A stretch of 64,000 nucleotides of DNA from Candidatus Amulumruptor caecigallinarius (GCA_023665605.1 JAMPDP010000004.1:36347-100346); one strand, 5' to 3'; shown: positions 35,405-44,435, numbered from the stretch's first letter. Numbers and translations: made by a program. Notes: generated by a model not told the origin, from the sequence alone.

Positions 35405-36391
35405 TCACCCCAAGCCATGCTTATGCCGATAAAGCTGACGCGAATTGATGATATTGTGCCAGATGCTGTAAAAACCGCCCACCACCGACGTCACTGGCGT
35501 AAAGAATGTATACCCGAGCCAGATTGCAAGCACCGTGTTCTTCTGACCCAGCGACTGACCGCCCGTGATGGTCTCACCATAATGCCCCCCGATCTTGCGC
35601 CCTACCCAAAACTGCATCACGCACGCTATCAGCGACACCGCCACCAGCCACAGGTCGGTACTCAGCGACGTAGTGCTGTGCATGATATAGCGCGTCGTCA
35701 CGGCCGTGGCAAGCCCTAAGGCCACCACCCACAGCTCAAACGACAGGTGCCCGTACTTCTGAACCGTGGCATGCACCTTCGGCAGCAACTGCCTCAGCAG
35801 CCATGCCCCCACAAGCGGCAGCAACAGCAGCGGAAACACCTTCCCCAATATCAGCACCATCGCATTGCCAAGGCTCATATCAGGGTTGGGGTGAACAAGG
35901 GGGATGGTCACCGGTATCATCAGCGACGCCGTCAGGTTTATCAGTATGGTATAGGTGGTGATATGCGCCGGACTCCCGCCCAACTTCTTCACTATCACAG
36001 CCCCGGCGGTGGCCGTCGGACAGATGAAGCAGATCATAGCCCCCTCAAGCACGATCCGAAGTCCGTCTCGCGGCAGGCTCATCACCACCGCCCCGAGAGC
36101 CAGGTACAACCCCGCTTGAAACAGAAGAAGCCACCAGTGGTAACGGCACAGACGCAGGTGCCGCAAGTCAACCTTGCAGAAAGTCAGAAACAGCATGGCG
36201 AAAATCAGCAGAGGCTGCAAGGTCTGCACCACGCTAAGCACCGTCGCGCGGGTCTGCGCGCTGGCCGGCACGGATGCCGCCACGAAGTAGCTCAGGATAC
36301 CCCCCACTATCGCTATGATGAGTATCCAGTCTGCAATGAACCGATAAAGTCTCATAGGTCGTTGATAACAGTCCGGTCTCATCTGCGTCAT
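35405..36391 (-). CDS. BASS-family (bile acid:sodium symporter-like) transporter
   Basis: A 328-residue membrane protein with about nine or ten helices. Family features are FICPTATAGAVIVKKLGG in the first half and GQSLGQKNTVLAIWLGYTFFTPVTS in the second half, the two crossover regions that form the sodium and substrate sites. Bacteroidetes members transport organic anions of mostly unknown identity. The ATG at 36391 overlaps the TGA of the upstream glycosyltransferase (ATGA), which supports this start over MRLYRF twelve codons later. It is the last gene of the ruvB-flippase-glycosyltransferase series. Confidence 0.88.
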   Translation of the reverse strand: MTQMRPDCYQRPMRLYRFIADWILIIAIVGGILSYFVAASVPASAQTRATVLSVVQTLQPLLIFAMLFLTFCKVDLRHLRLCRYHWWLLLFQAGLYLALGAVVMSLPRDGLRIVLEGAMICFICPTATAGAVIVKKLGGSPAHITTYTILINLTASLMIPVTIPLVHPNPDMSLGNAMVLILGKVFPLLLLPLVGAWLLRQLLPKVHATVQKYGHLSFELWVVALGLATAVTTRYIMHSTTSLSTDLWLVAVSLIACVMQFWVGRKIGGHYGETITGGQSLGQKNTVLAIWLGYTFFTPVTSVVGGFYSIWHNIINSRQLYRHKHGLG

Positions 36392-37767
36392 AACCCCCGC
36401 GGGTCGCCTCCGGCAAGGATGGTGTGGAACAGGTCGGCATACCGCTGTGCCACCACCGGAGCATCAAAGCGGCTCTCAACTCCACGGTGCAGCTTGTTGC
36501 GGTCGGGCACATTGTCAAGTGCCCAGATGATGCCCTTGGCCACCTCCTCCGGAGTATGGTCGGGGGTGATGTACCCGTTCACCAGGTGCTCCACTATGTC
36601 TCGCTGACCCCCGTTGCCAGTGGTCACAGGCACGCACCCCGCAGCCTGTCCCTCGATGAGGGTGCCGGGGAGGGTCTCATACAGGCTCGTCGAGAGCACT
36701 ACGGCGGCCGATGCATACAGCTCGCGGAGAACGACTTCATCGCTGATGCTCCCGATATGGATATACGGGAACCGCAGGTCATCGAACGCCCCGGGATTTT
36801 TCACTGCCCCGAAGAACACTATCATCGCCTCATTGGCCACCCGGGGATTGTTGTCAAAGATATAGTTCAGCGCGGCTATCGCGGTCGGCAGGTCCTTGAT
36901 CGGGTCATCAAGCCGAGCGGCCCCCATCACTATGATCTTCCGCGTGTAGTCTATCGGCAGACGCTGGCGCAATGCCTTGGGACGAGTGTAGTAGCTCTCT
37001 GCCGGAAAGGCGTTCGGTATGGTGAGTACCGGGCGGTCTCTCAGCAACGAGCTCCGACGGCACTGCTCCTCAAGCCACGAACTAACCGCAACGAACGTTA
37101 TCGGCAGCTCGTCATAGATGCGCTTCTTCTTCCGCCACAGTTTGTGCGACAGGTCATCCGGATTGTCACTCCCAAGGAATGGACAGCATCCGCACTCCCC
37201 CTCGAACCGCTTGCATCCGCGCGAGTGGTGACAGATACCCGTCAGGCACCACATATCATGCATCACCTGCACTATCGGCTTCCCAAGCAGCCCGAGCTTA
37301 CGTAACCCGTGCATCGACAGCAGACCCTGGTTGGTCCACCCGAGCATCAGCACGTCGGCTTCTCGCACCCACGGATGTTTGCTCAGGTCACTGCCCGTGT
37401 TCGCTATCGACACCTGAAACACCTTATTCCGGTCAAACCCGTTGGACATATAGATGCGCACTCGCTCCCACAGAAACCGCATCGACCGCATGAACCGTGA
37501 GCTTACCTTCGTCACGTGCGGGTCAAACGTGTGGCGCGTGAACACCACCATCCGGGCCTCGATGCCCAGATTGCGCAGCGCACGCATCAGCCGGTAGGTC
37601 ACCACGGCTGCGCCACCCAACTTGTCGCTGTGGCTGATGATCGTTACCTTCAGCGGGCGCTGTGACTTGCCGATGTGCGGTGCAGGCCCATTGGCAGCGG
37701 AAGTGGCGGCTGCGGTGGTATCGGCGGCGGGAGTGGTGGCGGCAGGTGTCGCTTGGGTGTTATCCAT
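36388..37767 (-). CDS. Family 4 glycosyltransferase (GT-B)
   Basis: A 459-residue cytoplasmic glycosyltransferase. The acceptor-side Rossmann fold starts VTIISHSDKLGGAAVVTYRL, and the donor-binding half shows IIVMGAARLDDPIKDL and the GT4 E-x7-E region LPGTLIEGQAAGCVPVTTGN. The N-terminal ~30 residues are Ala/Thr-rich. A Cys cluster (CHHSRGCKRFEGECGCCPF, residues about 165-185) is unusual and may bind metal. It follows the flippase gene with an 8-bp overlap, so it probably acts in the same surface-polysaccharide pathway. Confidence 0.88.
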   Translation of the reverse strand: MDNTQATPAATTPAADTTAAATSAANGPAPHIGKSQRPLKVTIISHSDKLGGAAVVTYRLMRALRNLGIEARMVVFTRHTFDPHVTKVSSRFMRSMRFLWERVRIYMSNGFDRNKVFQVSIANTGSDLSKHPWVREADVLMLGWTNQGLLSMHGLRKLGLLGKPIVQVMHDMWCLTGICHHSRGCKRFEGECGCCPFLGSDNPDDLSHKLWRKKKRIYDELPITFVAVSSWLEEQCRRSSLLRDRPVLTIPNAFPAESYYTRPKALRQRLPIDYTRKIIVMGAARLDDPIKDLPTAIAALNYIFDNNPRVANEAMIVFFGAVKNPGAFDDLRFPYIHIGSISDEVVLRELYASAAVVLSTSLYETLPGTLIEGQAAGCVPVTTGNGGQRDIVEHLVNGYITPDHTPEEVAKGIIWALDNVPDRNKLHRGVESRFDAPVVAQRYADLFHTILAGGDPRGL

Positions 37768-39250
37768 GTTTGCGGTGTGGTATTAGGCTTTTCAAGGTCA
37801 GATGCTCACAGCGGAGCACAACATATATATATAGTAGCAGCAACGGCGTGCGCAGGGCCATGTCAGCAACATGATGACCCGTGGTGATCATCGCTCCGGC
37901 ACACCACAGTGCCATCGCAAGCCCCACATAGCCTCCGAGCCGCACAGGCTTGTAATCAATCGGATAGCGGCTGCGACCCATCACGTAGCTCGCCGCCATC
38001 ATCAGCGCATAGCAACTGAAAGCAGCCCACGCGCAGCCCATGTACCCCATCCGGGGCACAAGCACGATGTTGAGCGTCAGCGTCACGGCAAGGCCCCCCA
38101 GCGAGTACCACATACCCCACACAGTGCGGTCGGTCAGCTTGTACCACACCGACAGGTTGAAGAACACCCCGAAGAAGAACTCTGCCATCATCACCACAGG
38201 CACCACCTTCAGGCCCGAGAAGTACCGCGGTGATATGAAATATTTCAGCACGTCAAGGTAATACATCACCCCAAGGAAGATTACCATCGCGAAGATCACG
38301 AAATACTTCATCGCATCAGCATACGCCCGGCGACGGTCACTACCCTCGCCGCGCTCCTTCGAGAAGATGAACGGCTCGTAGGCAAACCTGAACGCCTGGA
38401 TAAACATCACCATGATGATGGCTATCTTATAGTTCGCGCCATAGATGCCAAGCTCCTGCATCGCTGTGCTCTTGTCGGGAGCAAGCCACGGGTAGAGGAT
38501 CTTGTCGACGGTCTGATTCATGATGCCGGCCACTCCAAGCACAAGCAGCGGTGCCGAGTATGCAAGCATCTCGCGCCACAGAGCCCGGTTGAACTTCCAC
38601 GGGAAACCGCGCAGCTCGGGAATCAGCAGCAGCAGTGTCACTGCTGACCCCACAAGGTTGGCCAGGAAGATATAGCCGATGCCGTAACCGGGGTCGTAGA
38701 TTTTGTCAAACCACTCATTCTGCTCCGCAAGCCACGGACACACAAGGATAAACCACAGGTTAAGTCCTATGTTAAGACCTATGCCTATCAGTTTCAGCGT
38801 GGCGAAGCGCAGCGGTCGGTGCCGGAACCGCAGATACGAGAACGGGATGGCTGTGAACGCATCTATCGCAACAGCAATTCCCATTATCATCACATAGTCC
38901 GGATGACCTGCACACTGCATCGCTTCTGTGGCCTGCGGCAGAAACACCGCCAACAGCACCACAAACAGCGTCGACGTGACCCCCAGCGAAATCAGCGTCG
39001 TTGAGTACACCTCCATCGGATCCTTGTAGCGGTCATGGTTGGCAAAGCGGAAGAACCCCGTCTCCATGCCGTAAATCAGGATTATCAGCGCCAGCGCCAC
39101 GATGGAGTAGATATAAGTTACCACACCATACTCCGCTGCCGGGAACATGATGGTGTACAGCGGCACAAGGCACCAGTTCAGGAACCTGCCCACTATCGAG
39201 CTCATCCCGTAGATGGCCGTATCTTTGAAAAGCGATTTTGTACCCGCCAT
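37760..39250 (-). CDS. Polysaccharide flippase (Wzx/MATE-like)
   Basis: A 496-residue protein with about fourteen predicted membrane helices, starting MAGTKSLFKDTAIYGMSSIV, a typical Wzx-like beginning. It has YIYSIVALALIILIYGMETGFFRF and APLLVLGVAGIMNQTVDKIL in the usual positions. It would flip undecaprenol-linked glycans across the inner membrane. It sits downstream of ruvB with the solo GAAGTGATTTAAACTTTT motif in the 38-bp gap, and overlaps the glycosyltransferase gene. The polysaccharide is not identifiable. Confidence 0.88.
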   Translation of the reverse strand: MAGTKSLFKDTAIYGMSSIVGRFLNWCLVPLYTIMFPAAEYGVVTYIYSIVALALIILIYGMETGFFRFANHDRYKDPMEVYSTTLISLGVTSTLFVVLLAVFLPQATEAMQCAGHPDYVMIMGIAVAIDAFTAIPFSYLRFRHRPLRFATLKLIGIGLNIGLNLWFILVCPWLAEQNEWFDKIYDPGYGIGYIFLANLVGSAVTLLLLIPELRGFPWKFNRALWREMLAYSAPLLVLGVAGIMNQTVDKILYPWLAPDKSTAMQELGIYGANYKIAIIMVMFIQAFRFAYEPFIFSKERGEGSDRRRAYADAMKYFVIFAMVIFLGVMYYLDVLKYFISPRYFSGLKVVPVVMMAEFFFGVFFNLSVWYKLTDRTVWGMWYSLGGLAVTLTLNIVLVPRMGYMGCAWAAFSCYALMMAASYVMGRSRYPIDYKPVRLGGYVGLAMALWCAGAMITTGHHVADMALRTPLLLLYIYVVLRCEHLTLKSLIPHRKHG

Positions 39251-39271
39251 TCTCTGAAGCGTTTTCTGTCA

Positions 39272-39289
39272 GAAGTGATTTAAACTTTT
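39272..39289. other. Solo copy of the MITE terminal motif
   Basis: GAAGTGATTTAAACTTTT in the short ruvB-flippase gap. It abuts the ruvB stop codon and lies 21 bp upstream of the flippase ATG. The 3 bp on either side of AAGTGATTTAAACTTTT are both CAG. Confidence 0.7.
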
Positions 39290-40428
39290 CAGTCAAAGTC
39301 AAGCGTCCCTTGTGTACCGTCGCTGAATCGGCTCAGGCCCAGGTGACGGTAAGCAAGGTCGGTCACTTCACGGCCACGGGGCGTCCGCTTGATGAACCCC
39401 TCCTTGATCAGAAACGGCTCATAAACCTCCTCGATCGTGCCGCGGTCCTCGCCGAGCGCTGTCGCGATGGTCGACAGACCCACCGGGCCGCCGCCAAACT
39501 TGTTGATGACGGTGCGAAGCAGCTTGTTGTCTATCTCGTCAAGCCCGTAGCGGTCTATGTTGAGCGCCTCAAGGGCATAGCGCGCTATCTCCACATCAAT
39601 AGCCCCGGAACCCTTCACCTGCGCGAAGTCGCGCACGCGCCGCAGCAGCGAGTTGGCTATACGGGGAGTACCGCGGCTGCGTAGGGCTATCTCATGCGCA
39701 GCCTCGCCGCTGCACTTCACGCGCAGTAGTGACGCCGACCGAAGCAGTATCCGCTCCAGCAGCTCATGGTCATAATACTCCAGGTGGCAGTTGATGCCGA
39801 AGCGCGCACGCAGCGGCGCCGTAAGCAGACCCGACCGTGTAGTCGCCCCTATCAGCGTGAACGGGGCCAGCGTCAGCTGCACAGACCGCGCGCCGGGGCC
39901 CTTGTCTATGGTGATGTCAATGCGGTAATCCTCCATCGCCGAGTAGAGATACTCCTCCACTTCGGGTCGCAGTCGGTGGATTTCGTCGATGAACAGCACA
40001 TCATTCTCCTCAAGCGACGTCAGGATGCCGGCCAGGTCGCCGGCCTTGTCAAGCACGGGGCCGGACGTTATCTTGATACCCACTCCAAGCTCATTGGCAA
40101 CAATCCCCGACAGGGTCGTCTTACCAAGTCCCGGAGGTCCGTACAGCAAGATATGGTCCAGTGCCTCGCCGCGCATCTTCGCGGCTGTGACAAACACCTT
40201 CAGGTTTGCCGTCACCTTATCCTGGCCCGTGAAAGACTCGAAGCTCCCCGGGCGAAGTGCCTTCTCTAAGTCCCGCTCCGCAGGCGTAGCACTCCGGGCC
40301 TCACGTATATCGAAGCCCGGCCCGTTGCCCGACAGTCGTTCGCTCTCTCGGTCTGAACGGCCGCCACCCCCTCTCCCGGCCTCGCGGAGGTCGGAATAGT
40401 CCGGGGTATCGAACTCGTCAGGTGTCAT
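39289..40428 (-). CDS. ruvB: Holliday junction branch migration ATPase RuvB
   Basis: About 379 residues. The AAA+ core has [20 protein letters not shown] (Walker A), [11 protein letters not shown] (Walker B), and the RuvB signature region [13 protein letters not shown] near its start. [18 protein letters not shown] (sensor and arginine-finger region) and the winged-helix [15 protein letters not shown] close the protein. RuvB pumps DNA at Holliday junctions with RuvA. An N-terminal extension of about 45 residues, rich in Gly/Arg/Ser, precedes the core; typical RuvB is ~340 residues. The ATG at 40428 is chosen, with 40470 possible. ruvA is not adjacent. Confidence 0.95.
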   Translation of the reverse strand: MTPDEFDTPDYSDLREAGRGGGGRSDRESERLSGNGPGFDIREARSATPAERDLEKALRPGSFESFTGQDKVTANLKVFVTAAKMRGEALDHILLYGPPGLGKTTLSGIVANELGVGIKITSGPVLDKAGDLAGILTSLEENDVLFIDEIHRLRPEVEEYLYSAMEDYRIDITIDKGPGARSVQLTLAPFTLIGATTRSGLLTAPLRARFGINCHLEYYDHELLERILLRSASLLRVKCSGEAAHEIALRSRGTPRIANSLLRRVRDFAQVKGSGAIDVEIARYALEALNIDRYGLDEIDNKLLRTVINKFGGGPVGLSTIATALGEDRGTIEEVYEPFLIKEGFIKRTPRGREVTDLAYRHLGLSRFSDGTQGTLDFD

Positions 40429-40570
40429 GTCAAGCCCTTCTGGGCCACGCTTGGATGCCCGTCTGCTCAATGGTCAACAGATGTTCTAAAAGGTTGTCTT
40501 TAACTACTTCTAAGTTAAGTAAACAGGGACAATGCCGCCCGCACTATCCGCGAGCCAACATTTCCCCATG

Positions 40571-40578
40571 CAAATATA
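40571..40578 (-). promoter_or_regulatory. Predicted -7 promoter box for ruvB
   Basis: TATATTTG on the minus strand, about 140 bp upstream of the chosen ruvB start. Confidence 0.4.
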
Positions 40579-40659
40579 GCAACTTCTCCCCAATTTCCCC
40601 CACCCAACCCACCCCAACCACATTAACCGACACACCACACCCACATTATAATGAGGACC

Positions 40660-41045
40660 GAGAGAGTTGTAATCATAAGAGCCGCGTAGCGGCGTGGACA
40701 ATAATAGGCAGGTGCAAGGACTGCTTCGGCAGTCTCAGCGCCTGTTTCATGCCAAGCACAAGAGGGAATAGCGCCGCGTAGCGGTGCGACAATCAGATGG
40801 GCTGTGGTACCGCTATATCTCTAACCTCATTTTGATGCGGTTGCCCTGACCCCAACCCGGTGCAACCGTCCGTCGAACCGACGGAGCGCCGGAGGCGCGT
40901 GGTTGTCAGAAACCCCGGGTGGAGCGAAGCGGAGCCCGGGGTCTATCCACCTGAGAGGCAAAAGCTTCGTAGAAGCGTTTTGTGCCATACACATGCTGTG
41001 CTCTAACCCCCACAGAGCGTCCGCAGGACGCCGATTTACATCCTC
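40660..41045. repeat. Composite intergenic repeats
   Basis: Part of a 1.18-kb gene-free region. Positions 40674-40793 hold an element with near-identical ends (GCCGCGTAGCGGCGTGGACA at left, GCCGCGTAGCGGTGCGACAA at right) and a central GACTGCTTCGGCAGTC hairpin; a version interrupted by another repeat is at 16940-17207. Positions 40879-40945 hold short palindromes (CCGTCGGTTCGACGG-like, CCCCGGG...CCCGGGG). GCGTCCGCAGGACGC followed by CCGATTTACA is at about 41019-41041. Confidence 0.65.
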
Positions 41046-41123
41046 ATTCCCGTTCCAAAAGTTTTTTTGGACAAGCGCCGAGCTTCAGCGAGGCACCCAA
41101 AAAAATCAAAAAAATCACCCAAC

Positions 41124-41170
41124 GTGCGAAGTTACGGGTTCAGCCGCCACGCCACGCCGTAACTTTGCAC
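41124..41170. other. 14-bp imperfect hairpin containing a -7 box
   Basis: GTGCGAAGTTACGG (41124-41137) pairs with CCGTAACTTTGCAC (41157-41170) with one wobble. The right arm contains TAACTTTG (41160-41167), a -7 box reading rightwards. See the candidate RNA at 41172-41567. Confidence 0.55.
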
Positions 41171-41171
41171 A

Positions 41172-41567
41172 CGAAGGCATAGGGATAGGCTCGGGTGCCA
41201 ATCCGGAAAAAGTCTTCAGCGAGGCTGCAAGAGTGCGCCCCGCCTCTCAATAGCCCGAAATTTGCCCCTGTGGGCACATAGTTCTTTGACATTCTTCCAT
41301 CCCTCCCCGACGGACCGCGAAACTCAGAGCGCACTTTCCTCCTTTCAGCGCCCTGCGATGGCCAAGCGATGACGGTGCCTGTACTCGTCTCACTCTGGCA
41401 AAAATTTACCCTTCTCAGCGGCCCCCGTCAACCGCCCCTGGCGCCGTGGGTTGCCACCTCGGGCTCGGCGGCGGTGAGCCACGGCGAGTGCCGCAGCTCC
41501 TCAAATAACGGACACGTCCCGTATGCCGTCGGTTCAGGCCCGATGGCATACGGGACGTTTCTGCTTT
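41172..41567 (+). ncRNA. Candidate structured RNA locus (weak)
   Basis: This gene-free stretch starts after a TAACTTTG box and ends in a strong stem-loop. Several long-range stems can be drawn, such as GCCGTGG with CCACGGC near 41438-41480. I cannot match it to RNase P, tmRNA, 6S or SRP RNA signatures, and a decayed intergenic region is equally possible. It reads towards the 3' end of the convergent lipoprotein gene at 41611. Confidence 0.25.
41512..41567. terminator. Stem-loop terminator
   Basis: ACGTCCCGTATGCC (41512-41525) and GGCATACGGGACGT (41547-41560) form a perfect 14-bp stem, followed on the plus strand by TTCTGCTTTT. It can end rightward transcription and may also serve the leftward lipoprotein gene 50 bp away. 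Confidence 0.65.
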
Positions 41568-41610
41568 TATAGACTGCTGTTATACAGACCCTCGCAAGCG
41601 GAAAGCTCAC

Positions 41611-42219
41611 TTACTGGATAGTCCCGTCGCGGTGCATGTACATCTTGGCACCCATCAGCTTGTACTCCATCACGTCATTCTTGATCTTCACATCCTCAAA
41701 CGAACGCATCGCCAGCAGACGTGTGCTCAGAGCCGAGCTGATTTCGTTCTCCAGGCGTTGAGCCACAGCAGGCCGGTTAGTCTGCCAGTAGCTCATCGTC
41801 TGGTCGGTGAGCGCATCGTCAGCTGTCGTCACATTGTCAGGGTTGACATTGACATTCAGCGTGTTCATGTTCAGGTTGATGGTAAGGTCATCGCCCGCCA
41901 CGCTCCACGAACCCTCGACGGTACCCACAGCACTCACCGTCACCTGGAAGGGGAGCACCACACCGTCAGTGGGAGTGTTGATAGGCATGATGGCACTCAC
42001 CATCATGGCCACCGTCACATCGCCGCCGCTCTTGTTATCCTGTCCGAGTTCAAACGTGTAGATCGGCGTCATCGTCGCCGTAGCGGCCTCATTGACCGTA
42101 AACCGCTCGGGAGCACCGCTCCACGAACCCTCAAGCTCGCCCGCGAGCTTGCTGCTGTCTGTACATGCCGACATCGCCAGAGCCACCGCACCGGCTGCGA
42201 GTAATGTGGTTATCTTCAT
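41611..42219 (-). CDS. Hypothetical lipoprotein
   Basis: A 202-residue lipoprotein with signal peptide and lipobox (LAMSAC). The mature part opens KLAGELEGSWSGAPERF and has a second related block GTVEGSWSVAGDDLTINLNM, suggesting two lipocalin-like strand sets around 'GSWS' motifs. The domain is not one I can name. Probably attached to the inner leaflet of the outer membrane or surface-exposed. The solo GAAGTGATTTAAAC motif lies 19 bp upstream of the start. It ends 43 bp from a stem-loop that may terminate it. Confidence 0.75.
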   Translation of the reverse strand: MKITTLLAAGAVALAMSACTDSSKLAGELEGSWSGAPERFTVNEAATATMTPIYTFELGQDNKSGGDVTVAMMVSAIMPINTPTDGVVLPFQVTVSAVGTVEGSWSVAGDDLTINLNMNTLNVNVNPDNVTTADDALTDQTMSYWQTNRPAVAQRLENEISSALSTRLLAMRSFEDVKIKNDVMEYKLMGAKMYMHRDGTIQ

Positions 42220-42238
42220 CTTACGTGTGTTTTATATT

Positions 42239-42252
42239 GAAGTGATTTAAAC
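42239..42252. other. Solo copy of the MITE terminal motif (short)
   Basis: GAAGTGATTTAAAC, 19 bp upstream of the lipoprotein start codon. Shorter than the other solo copies: the following bases (ATCG) no longer match. Confidence 0.55.
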
Positions 42253-42324
42253 ATCGTTACTTTCTGTTAATGTAACGCCCTCACACCCCGCTTTGTTGCA
42301 TACACCCCACGCCCCAAAAATCAA

Positions 42325-42497
42325 GAGGGTGTTGCAGAACCACCCGAAGAGCGTCCGCAGGACGCCGATTTACCGTAGCCCCGGAAGCCGTAGCGATAGC
42401 GTAGGCATCCGGGGTCATTGTCAGCAAGGCAAATGGCGTCTGGAGGACGCCGATTTACAACTTCACCTTCGCCAACAGTAGGTCTTGCAACACCCTC
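42325..42497. repeat. Complete mosaic repeat unit with inverted ends
   Basis: The clearest full unit: left end GAGGGTGTTGCAGAACC, right end GGTCTTGCAACACCCTC, which are inverted repeats of each other with a mismatch. Between them are GCGTCCGCAGGACGC, a CCCCGGAAGCC...GGCATCCGGGG module and the variant hairpin GCGTCTGGAGGACGC. Total 173 bp, in the gap between two lipoprotein genes. Confidence 0.85.
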
Positions 42498-42572
42498 GAT
42501 TTACAACACTATTGTTGTACAATGAAAGACAGAGTGCAAATGAAAGACAGAATGCAACAGCCTCAAAACAAG

Positions 42573-42602
42573 CGGCCCCCCGGGCATGTGCTCGGAGGGC
42601 CG
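42573..42602. terminator. Stem-loop downstream of the DUF4465 gene
   Basis: CGGCCCCCCG and CGGAGGGCCG form a stem with one mismatch and a 10-nt loop, 25 bp beyond the DUF4465 stop. On the minus strand it is followed by CTTGTTTTG. A weak to moderate terminator. Confidence 0.5.
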
Positions 42603-42626
42603 GATGCTTTTTGGGTTATCTTCCGC

Positions 42627-43466
42627 TCAGACGGCCTCAAGGGTGATGGCACCCACGCAGAAGTAGGCGGGGTTGTTCATGCCCCACTCGCCGGTGTCGG
42701 TGGACGACATCTGGAAATATATGTAGTCCACAGTGCCGAGACCCGTCAGGTCGGCAGCCTGCCAGCTGGTGACAAACCGACCGTCAGCAGCAAGGGGTAT
42801 CTCCACCGTACCGGTCTGCTTGCCGCCACGCACGCCTATTGCCTTGACTATGAACTTGTCCTCGGCGGTAAATGCACGGTTGAACGAGGAGCCGTCTCGC
42901 ATGCAGTAGTAGGCGTAGGTGCTGTTGTTCACGTAGATGCGCACCGGGATGAACTTCACGCCGTTCACGGGCTGTATCTTCAGCGACGGTGAGGCGGGGA
43001 TGCCGTCGGTACTCTCGCTCACATCCCAGAAGCCAACCATGAAGGGGGCTCCTGTCACTGTGCGCATCACTCCGTTCTCCACCATGATACCGGCACCGCC
43101 CATCACACTCCACTGGTGTGAAGTCCAGTCAGTGTCGGGCCATACCTGCGTGTCGGTGCTCACCGAGGGGCAGAATCCGTTCCACACTTCGTAGCCGTAG
43201 CTGGTACCCCCGGTGTGCGAGAAGTTGACGTTGCCGTAGGTCAGCCATGTGTCCATCGACGGGTTGAAGCACCCGTTCCAAGCCCCGTTGGTGGGGTTGT
43301 AGATGAACTGCGGATCCTCCATGGTGCGGTCAAAGGTGATGTAGGTCACACCATAGTTCCCACCGGGTATCACGGGCTCGTTTACGTCATCGTTGTCGTC
43401 ACATGACCAGAGCGTCATAGCGCAAATTGCCACGATGACCCGGCCAAGGCGGAGTGTCGTCTTCAT
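42627..43466 (-). CDS. DUF4465 domain lipoprotein
   Basis: About 279 residues with a lipoprotein signal (AICAMTLWSC) followed by an acidic linker. The domain shows the DUF4465 layout: NPSMDTWLTYGNVNFSHTGG, SYGYEVWNGFCPSVSTDT, HQWSVMGGAGIMV, and LKIQPVNGVKFIPVRIYVNN. It is a beta-sandwich family of secreted or surface Bacteroidetes proteins, function unknown, possibly carbohydrate-related. The frame also offers a GTG at 43478 overlapping the upstream stop; ATG 43466 (MKTTLRLGRV) gives a normal signal peptide and is chosen. Confidence 0.78.
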   Translation of the reverse strand: MKTTLRLGRVIVAICAMTLWSCDDNDDVNEPVIPGGNYGVTYITFDRTMEDPQFIYNPTNGAWNGCFNPSMDTWLTYGNVNFSHTGGTSYGYEVWNGFCPSVSTDTQVWPDTDWTSHQWSVMGGAGIMVENGVMRTVTGAPFMVGFWDVSESTDGIPASPSLKIQPVNGVKFIPVRIYVNNSTYAYYCMRDGSSFNRAFTAEDKFIVKAIGVRGGKQTGTVEIPLAADGRFVTSWQAADLTGLGTVDYIYFQMSSTDTGEWGMNNPAYFCVGAITLEAV

Positions 43467-43474
43467 CAGGCTGA

Positions 43475-44371
43475 TCACTTGTTGCTCTTGACGCCGGTGA
43501 GCTCGATGTCAAACACCAGGGTCTCGTTCGGCTGGATTGAACCGTCAGGAGTGCCGTTGGGGCCGTAAGCCAGAGAACCGGGGATGATGACGGTCATCTT
43601 CTCACCGGGCTTCATCATCTTCAGAGCCTCGCTGAAGCCGGGCACCACACCGTTAACGGGGAAGTCTACGGAGCGGTCGCCGGATGTATCAAATGTCGAC
43701 CCGTCAATGTGCTTGCCGGTGTACTTCACTGATACCACATCGGTATCCTTCGGGCTCTCACCCTTACCCTCCTGGTTCACCTTGTACACCAGGCCGGAAG
43801 CGGTGGAGAGGTACCCCTCACCCTTCATCTTGGCGGCATAGGCGGCGCCGTCGGCGGCGTTCTTCTTGGCCTCGGGAGTGTTGGCGGCCTCAGCGCGGCG
43901 GATCGAGTCTGCCTTCTGCTGGGCAATCATAGCCTTGCGCTGTACCTGCATCATCAGGCTCTGCAGGGTGGAGCGGTCTGCCTCAAGACCCGACACGGAG
44001 TCAGCCTTGAAGGCCTTGGCAAATGCCTCGTAGAGCTTCTGGTGGCTCACGGTCTCCCCGGCCTGCTCGGTGTAGGATGCCTGCTGAAGCAGTCCCTGAC
44101 CGATGCCGAGGCCCACGATGAAGCCCTTGTCGGCCGTGTCGGCCATCAGAACGGTCTTAATACCGGCCAGAATGGCATCCTTGCTCATCTTGGACTTCTG
44201 GGCAGAGTCAAGCTGGGCATAGCTGCGTGACAGGTCTGCGCCCTGCACGGTGCCCGTGTATTCAGCGATTGAGTCGGCAAACTCCGAAGCGCTCTTGGAG
44301 CTGCTGCCGTTACATGAGGCGAAAGTGACAGCCACGGCGGTGATGCCGGCGGCGATAATCAATTTCTTCAT
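43475..44371 (-). CDS. FKBP-type peptidyl-prolyl isomerase, lipoprotein
   Basis: A 298-residue lipid-anchored PPIase. The lipobox is FASC. An alpha-helical N-terminal chaperone/dimerisation domain of about 170 residues precedes the FKBP domain, where VVSVKYTGKHIDGSTFDTSG, VVPGFSEALKMMKPGEKMTV and IPGSLAYGPNGTPDGSIQPN match the family. It would assist folding of envelope proteins in the periplasm. It lies 64 bp downstream of a second FKBP gene and is followed by the DUF4465 lipoprotein gene, whose alternative GTG start overlaps its stop. Confidence 0.92.
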   Translation of the reverse strand: MKKLIIAAGITAVAVTFASCNGSSSKSASEFADSIAEYTGTVQGADLSRSYAQLDSAQKSKMSKDAILAGIKTVLMADTADKGFIVGLGIGQGLLQQASYTEQAGETVSHQKLYEAFAKAFKADSVSGLEADRSTLQSLMMQVQRKAMIAQQKADSIRRAEAANTPEAKKNAADGAAYAAKMKGEGYLSTASGLVYKVNQEGKGESPKDTDVVSVKYTGKHIDGSTFDTSGDRSVDFPVNGVVPGFSEALKMMKPGEKMTVIIPGSLAYGPNGTPDGSIQPNETLVFDIELTGVKSNK

Positions 44372-44435
44372 AGCGTGAAAAAATATTGTGTGAAAATTAT
44401 GTATGTGTCGAAAATGTGACAGTTGGCTTTCCGTA

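Noticed and set aside
41140..41334. 64-residue minus-strand protein in the ruvB-lipoprotein gap
   Set aside because: It overlaps the hairpin and candidate RNA region, lacks a promoter-start arrangement and shows no domain; likely a chance frame.
41172..41567. RNase P RNA, tmRNA or 6S RNA
   Set aside because: The conserved signatures I know (RNase P GAGGAAAGTCC core, tmRNA tRNA-like ends) are not present.
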